This document shows positions 1-6,078 of a DNA stretch of 10,540 bases, piece by piece. The position numbers and the translations under genes are program-made. This stretch comes from Clostridia bacterium. Lineage in GTDB: Bacteria > Bacillota > Clostridia > Saccharofermentanales > Saccharofermentanaceae. Numbering within the stretch: position 1 is the stretch's first letter; each line of letters opens with the position of its first letter. The notes under the pieces were generated by a model. That model saw only the letters and a list, made by a program, of their open reading frames with translations, made no database searches and was not told where the DNA came from. The stretch is taken from assembly GCA_017881645.1 (NCBI GenBank), contig JADGQQ010000019.1, positions 1 to 10,540 on the forward strand. The letters run 5' to 3'.

Positions 1-23
1 AAAACATAGTAGACATGTAAGGA

Positions 24-1523
24 TTATTTCGCGTTTTCAATCCGTATCAGTTCATCCGCAAGTTCGCGAATATCTTCCGGACCCAGAACCAGAATCAAGT
101 CGCCCTCGCTGACCCACTCATCCAGACGGCGGATGATATCTTTCTTATCGGCAAAAAACTCTGCCTTGCCGCCCAGCTTGTTAATTTTGTCAGCCAGCAT
201 GGAGGAGGAAATCGTTCCCGGATTAATTTCGCGGTCTGAGAAGATTTCTGCAAACAGAACATGTTCGCAGGGCAGAAGACTTGTGACGAAATCATCAAAA
301 AGTACTTCCGTGCGATTGAAGGTCAGAGGCTGGAAGACTACCCAGGTCTTCTTGTGCGGAATATGAGAAGCTGCGGCCAGGGTCGCACGGGCGGCAGCGG
401 GGTGGTGTGCGTAATCTGCGACAACGGTTGCGCCTTTGTATGTCCCCTTGATCGAGTATCTTCCTTCCGCTCCGGTAAAGGAGGAAAGCACATCCTCGGC
501 AGCCTTTGCTGTGCCGCCGTTGAGATACGCACAGGCAATTGCTGTAAGGGCGTTGTACACATTGTGATCGCCCGGAACACGGAGCGCTATATGGGCATAG
601 AAGATTTGATCGATATAGACATCAAATTCGGGATAACCGTCATGATACGTAATCAGATCGGCATAGACATCAGCCGGTTCCCCTGTAACTTCGAAAATGT
701 CGCCCTTCTTGCCGGTCGTGACGATGCGGGGCATGGACAGACCCAGCGGCTCGCGATATTTGGGCATCCGGCGGACGGCTTCTGCAACATTCGGGTCGAA
801 GGCCGGAATGACGAGCGTCCCGGCAGAGGGGAGTTTCTGTGAGAATTCGGCAAAAACATCGATGACTTCGGACAGATTGGCAAAGCAGTCGACGTGATCA
901 TAATCGATATTGGTAATGGCGGCGGTTGTTGAATAGAACTGCAGAAATGACCGCTGGTACTCACATGCTTCCGATACAAATAACCCGTGAGGTTTTCCCA
1001 TGTGAACGGTACTTCCGAATGCGTCGAGTTCTGCACCGAGATGGACCGTTGGCTCCATGCCGGAAGCAATCAGGATAAGTGCGGCCATAGACGTTGTTGT
1101 CGTTTTCCCGTGTGTGCCGGATATGTTGATGACCTGATCAAATCCTGCCGTAAGATATCCAAGGAAACGTGCACGGTCCACACAGGGAATACCGTGGGCA
1201 CGAGCATAAGCCAACTCGGGATTGCCCGGCAGGATGGCTGCGGTATGAACAACGAGATCCGGTTGGAAACAAATCAGATTTGCCGCTGCATGACCTGCGA
1301 AAACAGGAATGCCCTTATCTTCCAGATACTGAGTGCGGTGGGTCAGATGCATATCGGAACCGGCGGCCTTGTATCCGAGCTGTACGGAAATCTCCGACAA
1401 TCCGCTCATGCTGATTCCGCCGATACCTACAAAATATATGTGTGCGTGCGGCGGAAGAAAGGACAGGTCCTGCTTCCCCGATGAGGAATGTACGGTTGTA
1501 GTCGAAGTCTCCTGCAATGTCAT
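24..1523 (-). CDS. murC: UDP-N-acetylmuramate--L-alanine ligase (MurC)
   Basis: ATP-dependent cytoplasmic ligase that adds L-alanine to UDP-N-acetylmuramic acid, the first amino acid of the peptidoglycan stem peptide. From the chosen ATG the protein is 499 residues, somewhat longer than the usual ~450 because of a polar ~25-residue N-terminal extension. Visible in order: the Rossmann-like GIGGISMSGL near residues 33-42, the ATP P-loop GTHGKTTTT at about 136-144, the Mur signature EACEYQRSFL at about 185-194, TNIDYDHVD at about 204-212, PGDHNVYNAL, and the C-terminal-domain motifs DYAHHP and FQPLTFNRTEVLFDDF. The EACEY form is, as I recall, common in clostridial MurC. The ATG at 1523-1521 is chosen because AAGGA lies 4 nt upstream and the likely transcription start is near 1578. 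A TTG at 1565 would add 14 residues, but its SD-like AGAGGAAG would sit at the transcription start itself. The gene is transcribed away from spoVG and is not in a visible mur cluster. Confidence 0.95.
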   Translation of the reverse strand: MTLQETSTTTVHSSSGKQDLSFLPPHAHIYFVGIGGISMSGLSEISVQLGYKAAGSDMHLTHRTQYLEDKGIPVFAGHAAANLICFQPDLVVHTAAILPGNPELAYARAHGIPCVDRARFLGYLTAGFDQVINISGTHGKTTTTSMAALILIASGMEPTVHLGAELDAFGSTVHMGKPHGLFVSEACEYQRSFLQFYSTTAAITNIDYDHVDCFANLSEVIDVFAEFSQKLPSAGTLVIPAFDPNVAEAVRRMPKYREPLGLSMPRIVTTGKKGDIFEVTGEPADVYADLITYHDGYPEFDVYIDQIFYAHIALRVPGDHNVYNALTAIACAYLNGGTAKAAEDVLSSFTGAEGRYSIKGTYKGATVVADYAHHPAAARATLAAASHIPHKKTWVVFQPLTFNRTEVLFDDFVTSLLPCEHVLFAEIFSDREINPGTISSSMLADKINKLGGKAEFFADKKDIIRRLDEWVSEGDLILVLGPEDIRELADELIRIENAK

Positions 1524-1584
1524 GTCATCCTTCTTTCCCGGATCGGAGCGTATATATCGCTGCAATCACGAAGCTTCCTCTAGC

Positions 1585-1590
1585 ATTATA
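1585..1590 (-). promoter_or_regulatory. murC promoter -10 box
   Basis: A perfect TATAAT on the minus strand, with a weak -35 candidate (TGTGCA, 3 of 6 matches) 16 bp further upstream. It predicts a transcript start near 1578 and a leader of about 55 nt to the ATG at 1523. This argues against the upstream TTG at 1565, whose ribosome site would not fit on the transcript. Confidence 0.6.
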
Positions 1591-1691
1591 CTCAAGGATT
1601 TGATTTTGCACACGCATATGATGAACTTTGTGTACTCTGCACAATCAAGGTTTCTTTATTTGTTTGATTAATAGAAAATCCGGGCGTTCTG

Positions 1692-1720
1692 TATGAACTC
1701 CGGGCAAACTGGGTTACAAT
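1692..1720 (+). promoter_or_regulatory. putative spoVG promoter
   Basis: TACAAT at 1715-1720 is the best -10 in the region, with a poor -35 (TATGAA at 1692-1697) at 17 bp. A weak -35 would fit activator dependence or a non-housekeeping sigma factor. In Bacillus spoVG is read by sigma-H, but I do not see a convincing sigma-H site here. The -10 overlaps an inverted repeat at 1713-1729. The leader to the spoVG ATG would be about 80 nt. Confidence 0.4.
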
Positions 1721-1739
1721 GCATGTAACGTCTTGACGT
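1713..1739. repeat. two adjacent inverted repeats at the spoVG promoter
   Basis: GTTACA-N5-TGTAAC (1713-1729) has perfect 6-bp arms and covers the TACAAT -10 box. It shares two bases with a second perfect repeat, ACGTC-TT-GACGT (1728-1739), which would lie around or just past the transcription start. Their position makes them candidate repressor operators. The second could also form a small stem in the leader RNA, although a 2-nt loop is too tight for RNA, which favours a DNA site. Confidence 0.5.
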
Positions 1740-1808
1740 CGATAGCGATATATAGAATGAAGACGGACAGCACGTTGACAGATTCGCGGGACCAATGGAG
1801 GTAGACGC

Positions 1809-2141
1809 ATGGAAATCACCGGTATCATTATTCGCAGAATATCACTGGAAAGCAAGATGAAAGCCATTGTTTCGATCACTTTTGACAATGCCTTTGTCGT
1901 ACACGATGTCAAAGTAATCGAGGGCTCCAACGGACTATTCATCGCAATGCCAAGCCGCAGAACACAGGAAGGCGATTTTAAGGACATTGTTCACCCGATC
2001 CATTCAGAATTCCGCGAGGAGCTTTCCCGAGCGGTCCTAGAAAAATACCAGTCAGCCCTGGCAGAGTATCTGGCGAATGAGCCTCATCATGAAGAGACCA
2101 AGAGTCTTTCCGGACAGAGCATTGTCATTGATACTCCATAA
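1809..2141 (+). CDS. spoVG: septation / stage V sporulation regulator SpoVG
   Basis: Small nucleic-acid-binding regulator. In Bacillus it acts on asymmetric septation and sporulation, in Staphylococcus on capsule and virulence genes, and in Borrelia and Listeria as a DNA/RNA-binding protein. The 110-residue product keeps the family core almost unchanged: ITGIIIRRI near the start, KMKAIVSITFDNAFVVHD (about 16-33), KVIEGSNGLFIAMPSRR (about 35-51), then FKDIVHPI and a C-terminal helix FREELSRAVLEKYQSALAEYL (about 68-88). The last ~20 residues are polar and less conserved. GGAGG at 1797-1801 sits 7 nt before the ATG. It is divergent from murC and is followed by a terminator-like hairpin. SpoVG also occurs in non-sporulating Firmicutes, so its presence does not prove spore formation. 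Confidence 0.95.
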   Translation: MEITGIIIRRISLESKMKAIVSITFDNAFVVHDVKVIEGSNGLFIAMPSRRTQEGDFKDIVHPIHSEFREELSRAVLEKYQSALAEYLANEPHHEETKSLSGQSIVIDTP

Positions 2142-2165
2142 TCAGGAATGAATGTGCACTTGAGA

Positions 2166-2207
2166 AGCAGACTGTTCTTGAGAAGAGGCGGTCTGCTCTT
2201 TTATTTT
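2166..2207 (+). terminator. spoVG rho-independent terminator
   Basis: A 7-bp stem AGCAGAC/GTCTGCT (2166-2172 with 2191-2197) encloses a small inner stem TCTT-GAG-AAGA. It is followed by the T-rich run CTTTTATTTT, starting 25 nt after the spoVG stop. The T-tract is interrupted by one A, so it may be leaky. The next gene starts only about 30 nt further on. Confidence 0.75.
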
Positions 2208-2236
2208 AGAAATCTTTCATCAGGAAGGGAGAAATC

Positions 2237-3799
2237 ATGACACATGTCAAAACGATTCGATATCTGGGTCTTGGATCCATGCTGCTGGCCATTCTGATTC
2301 TGTGTTATTTGTTTTCCTTTTCCCTCCTGCAGCCATCCCGGGCAGCATCCCGGGATTCGTATGCGGTTCTTATTCTTTCAATGGACTCCGGCGAATTTCC
2401 GAGGTCGGATTTTGATGCGCTGTTTTCGAAAATGCACATTGTGCCATCATCACTGGTCGTAGATCCCGGCATATCTTCGTTGGATCAGCAGAACCAAATT
2501 GCTTCCGCCGCTGCTCGTACCGGATCGGATCATGTGATTCTGCTCGCATGGAAAGACGCCTGTATTCCGGCCTTAACAGCGTCCCGGACTCTGCCTGGTA
2601 TGGAAGCCGTTGTGCTGCTGTCCCCGACACTTGCCCGTGCGGATGCCATTGAACCGTTCGGCACGCACAGCCCGGATATTCCGACAGCCATTTTTGATGT
2701 AAACACGAAATACGCCGCGTCCCTTTTTGAGAGACTATCCGGAGAGGATACAACTTTGTTTCCGGGACTTCGGGATAAAGGGATCCTGACAGACACCGTT
2801 CACATTTCTCCGGACGGCACGAGGTATCTGAGCCAATGGAGTCTTCCGGGCGATACGGAAATACAACATAATTTGCTCGCATATCTCCCGCAGGTACAGA
2901 TAAAAATCGCAGAGTACATCGACACATTTGTGACCGGCACATCCTCTGCTGATGCACCGGATTACCGGTCTCCGGTTGCCGGGATCCATGTAATGAAGAT
3001 TCTCGCAGCTGTGGTTTTTGCATCAGGGCTGCTGCTGTTTTTTTCATCCATTCCGAAAGGGAAAAGCGGGGCAGGAAAGTCCGGGAGCCCCGTCGAGGGT
3101 GCTGAAGATGCCGTTATCCGGAGAATCCCCGTATCCGCAACCCGCGCGAAGTATTTTCGTTTTTCGCGGGTCATGTCGCTGGTGACCCTGCTTTCGGCCG
3201 TATTGTTCCTGACTGTTCTCATTGTGCTGCAATATGTGAAGCCCGGACTTGTTGTGGCCTTTCTTGCGGCGTGGCCGGTAGTTTATTATGCAGTGTGTGC
3301 CGTCTTTATGATTCGATTTTTCCCGGAAGCGCGGATTGTGCCGCAAATCAGGTATAAGCGCATGCTCTTCAGCGGATTGCTGGCGTTTCTGACAGTTGCG
3401 GGCATATTGATGTTTCGCGCCATGTACACGTTCTCGTTTCTTCGGCCGGTATCCGGATGGAGCGGTGCCCTGCTGCTGTTATGTGTTGTTCTTGTTTTTG
3501 CATGTGTATGGATCCGACTTGCTTCGGATACCGTCTTTCAATCGGACCCGGAGGATTCTTCATCCGGAAAAGTCACCGGTAACGGGAATCGCCTGATATC
3601 CATATGGATTCCTTATGCGGGCATTCTGCTGTTTTCGATTCTGGCCGGGTTCCAGCTTCTTGCTGCAAAAAGCCTGTTTTTGCTTGCCGGGCTGCTCATC
3701 AGTCTTTGGATTCGACACATTTTCCGGCGGACGAGCGGTGCGGACGGATTTGCGGCGCTTGTTTTTTCAGCCGTATATCTGATCATAGCTTTCGGATAA
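2237..3799 (+). CDS. uncharacterised polytopic membrane protein with large extracytoplasmic domain
   Basis: I do not recognise the family. The 520-residue product has a positively charged N-terminus, a membrane helix at about 9-31, a soluble stretch of about 218 residues (32-249), then eight more hydrophobic segments (about 250-271, 311-333, 336-358, 377-396, 409-428, 453-473, 476-493, 502-519). The connecting loops at 272-310, 359-376 and 494-501 are rich in Lys/Arg, which by the positive-inside rule places the 32-249 domain outside the cell. That domain has the alternating pattern of an alpha/beta-hydrolase fold (strands YAVLILSM, HVILLAW, EAVVLLSP, IPTAIFDV, and a C-terminal helix QIKIAEYIDTFV). 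However, the nucleophile-elbow position reads ILLAWKDA instead of G-x-S-x-G, so if it is a hydrolase fold it is probably not catalytic. The start is supported by AAGGGAG 5 nt upstream. No clean promoter fits between the preceding hairpin and this ATG; TTGAGA at 2178-2183 with TATTTT at 2202-2207 is a weak candidate. A LacI-type regulator follows 40 bp downstream. Confidence 0.8.
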   Translation: MTHVKTIRYLGLGSMLLAILILCYLFSFSLLQPSRAASRDSYAVLILSMDSGEFPRSDFDALFSKMHIVPSSLVVDPGISSLDQQNQIASAAARTGSDHVILLAWKDACIPALTASRTLPGMEAVVLLSPTLARADAIEPFGTHSPDIPTAIFDVNTKYAASLFERLSGEDTTLFPGLRDKGILTDTVHISPDGTRYLSQWSLPGDTEIQHNLLAYLPQVQIKIAEYIDTFVTGTSSADAPDYRSPVAGIHVMKILAAVVFASGLLLFFSSIPKGKSGAGKSGSPVEGAEDAVIRRIPVSATRAKYFRFSRVMSLVTLLSAVLFLTVLIVLQYVKPGLVVAFLAAWPVVYYAVCAVFMIRFFPEARIVPQIRYKRMLFSGLLAFLTVAGILMFRAMYTFSFLRPVSGWSGALLLLCVVLVFACVWIRLASDTVFQSDPEDSSSGKVTGNGNRLISIWIPYAGILLFSILAGFQLLAAKSLFLLAGLLISLWIRHIFRRTSGADGFAALVFSAVYLIIAFG

Positions 3800-3824
3800 A
3801 ATGAACCGGACTTGTACGCCAGAC

Positions 3825-3838
3825 AGGAGGGTAAGGAG
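3825..3838 (+). promoter_or_regulatory. ribosome binding site fixing the LacI-type regulator start
   Basis: AGGAGG (3825-3830) lies 9 nt before the ATG at 3840, and a second purine box AAGGAG (3833-3838) lies 1 nt before it. The first has workable spacing. An in-frame ATG at 3801 would add 13 residues, but it sits 1 nt past the previous stop codon with no such site. Confidence 0.7.
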
Positions 3839-3839
3839 C

Positions 3840-4853
3840 ATGTCGTCAACCATCAAAGATGTTGCAAAAAGAGCGGGAGTATCGATAGCTACTGTTTCCA
3901 AATTCATCAATGGCGGAAATGTACTTGATGACAACCGTTTTTCCATTGAGGAGGCCATAAAAACACTGAATTATCAGGTGAATACTGTGGCCCGCGGTAT
4001 GAAAACCCGCCGAAGCATGACGGTCGGCGTATTAATTCCGAGCCTTGCTGACTATTACGGCGTCTCCATTCTGTCATCCATCGATAGTGAACTCTTCAAA
4101 CACGGATACAGTACGATCATCTGCGATTACTCCGTTCTTGATCCGAACAGTGCCAGAACGAAGTTGGAATTTCTAATGAATAAGCAGGTTGACGGCATCA
4201 TTATGCAGCCGATCAATGTAAAATTGAGCGATCTTGAAAGGGCCGACCGGCAGAAAACCCCGATTGTTTTTGTCGACGTGCAGGTGGGCGACCACACACA
4301 TGACAGCGTTCTGATTAACAATGCGGATATAACACGCCAGATAACGCAGCACTTCATTGAGATGGGGCATAGAAGAATCGGCCTGATAAGCGGTGCGGCG
4401 GGTGTTTTGACAACGGATGACCGTGTTGCCGGATACAGGAAGGCACTTGAAAAATCGCACATCGATTTTTCCGATAAGTATGTTCACCTGATCAGCATTT
4501 CGGAATCGAGCGGATATGAAGGAATGAAGCACTTTATGCATCTTCCTGAACCGCCAACGGCTGTCTTTACTACCGGATATGATTTGACGGTCGGAGCCCT
4601 TATGTACATGAACGAACACGGAATCCGGATTCCGGAGGATATCTCATTCGTCGGTTTCGAGAATCAAACGATCGCGCGCATTTATCACCCGAAGCTTACG
4701 ATCGGTGTGCAGCCGATCCGGAAAATCGGCCTGACAGCCGCCAATATGCTGATAGAACGCATGTCCGGAATCTATAACGGAGACGGCCGCGTGATCCAGT
4801 TAAAGGCGTCGATTGATTACGGCGCATCTGTTTTAGATCTCTCCGGAAAATAA
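3840..4853 (+). CDS. LacI-family transcriptional regulator
   Basis: DNA-binding regulator of 337 residues, the usual LacI-family length. Residues 4-23 form the helix-turn-helix (TIKDVAKRAGVSIATVSKFI). The hinge-helix region NTVARGMKT (48-56) follows, and the periplasmic-binding-protein-like ligand domain starts at MTVGVLIPSLADYYG (60-74). Further matches are MGHRRIGLISG (175-185), DDRVAGYRKAL (193-203), AVFTTGYDLTVGAL (241-254), IPEDISFVGFEN (264-275) and LTIGVQPIRKIG (286-297). The family usually represses sugar-uptake or catabolic genes and responds to a sugar or nucleobase, but no such genes lie nearby, so the effector and targets cannot be read from this window. It probably shares a transcript with the membrane protein 40 bp upstream. 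The start at 3840 gives the canonical short N-terminus before the HTH. Confidence 0.93.
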   Translation: MSSTIKDVAKRAGVSIATVSKFINGGNVLDDNRFSIEEAIKTLNYQVNTVARGMKTRRSMTVGVLIPSLADYYGVSILSSIDSELFKHGYSTIICDYSVLDPNSARTKLEFLMNKQVDGIIMQPINVKLSDLERADRQKTPIVFVDVQVGDHTHDSVLINNADITRQITQHFIEMGHRRIGLISGAAGVLTTDDRVAGYRKALEKSHIDFSDKYVHLISISESSGYEGMKHFMHLPEPPTAVFTTGYDLTVGALMYMNEHGIRIPEDISFVGFENQTIARIYHPKLTIGVQPIRKIGLTAANMLIERMSGIYNGDGRVIQLKASIDYGASVLDLSGK

Positions 4854-4882
4854 TTGACACGAAGGTACCCGCGTGGTATTCT
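4854..4882 (+). promoter_or_regulatory. strong sigma-A promoter of the rplU operon
   Basis: Consensus TTGACA (4854-4859), a 17-bp spacer, and TATTCT (4877-4882) preceded by TGG, an extended -10. The -35 begins on the base immediately after the regulator's TAA stop. The predicted start near 4889 gives a leader of about 85 nt before rplU. Confidence 0.85.
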
Positions 4883-4886
4883 TGTT

Positions 4887-4964
4887 CGGTGACCGCGTGC
4901 GCCGGGCTTTAAATGTCGCAAAACGACTGCCTTGGATGGCCAGCGAGACTGGAAGAACAGGAGG
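4887..4964 (+). ncRNA. putative ribosomal protein L21 leader
   Basis: The untranslated leader of rplU is rich in small stems: CGG-TGA-CCG (4887-4895), GTCG-CAAAA-CGAC (4915-4927), GCC-TTGGAT-GGC (4929-4940) and CCAG-CGAGA-CTGG (4940-4952). The last two share one base, so they are alternatives or stack. The run ends just before the SD AGGAGG (4959-4964). Low-GC Gram-positives have a known cis-acting L21 leader RNA upstream of rplU-rpmA, thought to allow autogenous control by a ribosomal protein. Position and structure fit that family, but I cannot run a covariance search. Confidence 0.65.
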
Positions 4965-4974
4965 AAAACAAATT

Positions 4975-5283
4975 ATGTATGCTGTTATTGTAACAGGCGG
5001 CAAACAGTACAAAGTGACTGTAGGCGAAGAGATTTTCATTGAGAAGCTTGAGGGCGAGTCCGGTGAGACTGTGACTTTTGACACAGTTCTTGCGATCGGC
5101 AGCGAATCAGGACTTCAGGCCGGAAACGCAGTCAGTACTGCGAAAGTAACCGGAGAGATTGTCAGACAGGGCAAGAACAAGAAGATTGTTATTTACAAGT
5201 ACAAGGCAAAGAAGGGTTACCGTCGCAAGAACGGACACAGACAGCCTTATACACGCGTTCGTATCACGGCGATCAACGCCTGA
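4975..5283 (+). CDS. rplU: 50S ribosomal protein L21
   Basis: Large-subunit ribosomal protein that binds 23S rRNA. The 102-residue product is full length and starts with the family signature MYAVIVTGGKQYKV. The basic C-terminal RNA-binding part reads YKYKAKKGYRRKNGHRQPYTRVRI. AGGAGG is 10 nt before the ATG. An in-frame upstream ATG at 4873 lies inside the promoter and is not used. This is the first gene of rplU-prp-rpmA, the standard Firmicute order. Confidence 0.98.
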   Translation: MYAVIVTGGKQYKVTVGEEIFIEKLEGESGETVTFDTVLAIGSESGLQAGNAVSTAKVTGEIVRQGKNKKIVIYKYKAKKGYRRKNGHRQPYTRVRITAINA

Positions 5284-5304
5284 TAGGAAGAAGAGTACTT
5301 TGAC

Positions 5305-5691
5305 ATGATAACTGTGGAAATACACAAGAATACGTCCGGACAGATCGCTTCACTTTCCGTGTCAGATCACTCCGGGTTTGCAGAAGAAGGCAGAGATATT
5401 ATCTGTGCCGGAGTCTCCACTCTTGTATATACAGCGATAGAGGCATTGCATCAGATGTGCGGATTGAGTGATTTCTACCGCATTGTCGAGGACAGCGACG
5501 GGAATTCCGTTCCTTTCTCTACGATAACACTGCCGGTCTCTTCACTGAATAATGCACAGCTTCATTCTTCGCAGATCATTATGAGGACAGTCGAAATCGG
5601 CTTCCTTTTACTGGAAGAATCAGCTCGCGCAGACTACGGGAATCAGTTCATACAAGTAACAACAGCAGAAGACGATACGTTGGAGGTGTAA
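5305..5691 (+). CDS. prp: ribosomal-processing cysteine protease Prp
   Basis: Cytoplasmic cysteine protease (YsxB/DUF464 family) that removes the N-terminal extension of ribosomal protein L27, a step shown to be essential in Staphylococcus aureus. The 128-residue product carries the catalytic pair in the right context: His22 in SDHSGF and Cys34 in GRDIICAGVSTLV, the same residue numbers as the S. aureus enzyme. It sits between rplU (21-nt gap) and rpmA (3-nt gap), and the SD of rpmA overlaps its last codons, so translation of the two is probably coupled. Its expected substrate motif is present in the neighbouring L27. Confidence 0.95.
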   Translation: MITVEIHKNTSGQIASLSVSDHSGFAEEGRDIICAGVSTLVYTAIEALHQMCGLSDFYRIVEDSDGNSVPFSTITLPVSSLNNAQLHSSQIIMRTVEIGFLLLEESARADYGNQFIQVTTAEDDTLEV

Positions 5692-5694
5692 GAT

Positions 5695-5976
5695 ATGATC
5701 AAGATGAATTTACAGCTCTTCGCACATAAGAAGGGAATGGGATCCACAAAGAATGGCCGTGATTCCGCCTCCCAGCGCCTTGGTGCAAAGAAGGGTGACG
5801 GACAGACAGTTATTGCAGGCAACATTCTTATCAGACAGCGCGGAACGAAAGTTCACCCGGGAACGAATGTCGGTATCGGATCAGACGACACTCTTTTTTC
5901 CAAAATCGACGGACGCGTCAAATATGAGCGTCTGGACAGAGACAGAAAAAAAGTCAGTGTTTATCCGGTCGAGTAA
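5695..5976 (+). CDS. rpmA: 50S ribosomal protein L27, with cleavable N-terminal extension
   Basis: Large-subunit protein whose N-terminus reaches the peptidyl-transferase centre. The 93-residue product begins MIKMNLQLF-AHKKG. The Firmicute-specific nine-residue extension ending in Phe9 is the Prp cleavage signal, and cutting before Ala10 would expose the mature AHKKG start. The core GSTKNGRDSASQRLGAKKGDGQ and the later RQRGTKVHPGTNVGIGSDDTLF are typical. GGAGGTG lies just upstream, inside the prp end. A hairpin and T-tract follow about 30 nt after the stop. Confidence 0.98.
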   Translation: MIKMNLQLFAHKKGMGSTKNGRDSASQRLGAKKGDGQTVIAGNILIRQRGTKVHPGTNVGIGSDDTLFSKIDGRVKYERLDRDRKKVSVYPVE

Positions 5977-6005
5977 GAAGTTTCACTGGTAAGCAATAGT
6001 GTTTT

Positions 6006-6049
6006 AAAAGGTCCGGCCGGATGATCTTTTCATTGGCTGGGCCTTTTTT
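6006..6049 (+). terminator. hairpin terminator or attenuator between rpmA and obg
   Basis: The arms AAAAGGTCCGGCC (6006-6018) and GGCTGGGCCTTTT (6035-6047) pair over 13 positions with two G-U wobbles, around a 16-nt loop. They run into a T6 tract (6044-6049). This is a textbook intrinsic terminator for the rplU operon. The obg ATG lies only 30 nt past the T-tract, so a complete promoter does not fit after it. obg must be read through the hairpin or from a start within or before it. Confidence 0.88.
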
Positions 6050-6065
6050 GAATGGAAAAGCAAAT

Positions 6066-6072
6066 AGAGGAG
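6066..6072 (+). promoter_or_regulatory. ribosome binding site fixing the obg start
   Basis: AGAGGAG ends 6 nt before the ATG at 6079. The in-frame ATG at 6052 has only the terminator T-tract in front of it, so the shorter protein is preferred. Confidence 0.8.
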
Positions 6073-6078
6073 AACGTA

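Noticed and set aside
1..23. Possible terminator for murC (ACAT...ATGT followed by TTT on the minus strand)
   Set aside because: Only four pairs and a three-base T run are visible before the window ends, which is too little to call.
261..842. Long open frame (193 codons) on the plus strand inside murC
   Set aside because: It lies wholly antisense to a clear MurC, has no ribosome site or recognisable motif, and its translation is rich in Cys/Arg as expected for a shadow frame.
1563..1565. TTG start for a 513-residue MurC
   Set aside because: The -10 box at 1585-1590 puts the transcript start near 1578, which leaves no room for its ribosome site. The ATG at 1523 has AAGGA just upstream.
1733..1758. 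TTGACG (1733) with TAGAAT (1753) as the spoVG promoter
   Set aside because: The spacer would be only 14 bp, too short for a normal sigma-A promoter. The TACAAT at 1715 is preferred, though its own -35 is weak.
2370..3047. 225-codon minus-strand frame opposite the membrane-protein gene
   Set aside because: It has no ribosome site or family resemblance and a low-complexity shadow composition. The plus-strand frame has coherent membrane helices with positive-inside loops.
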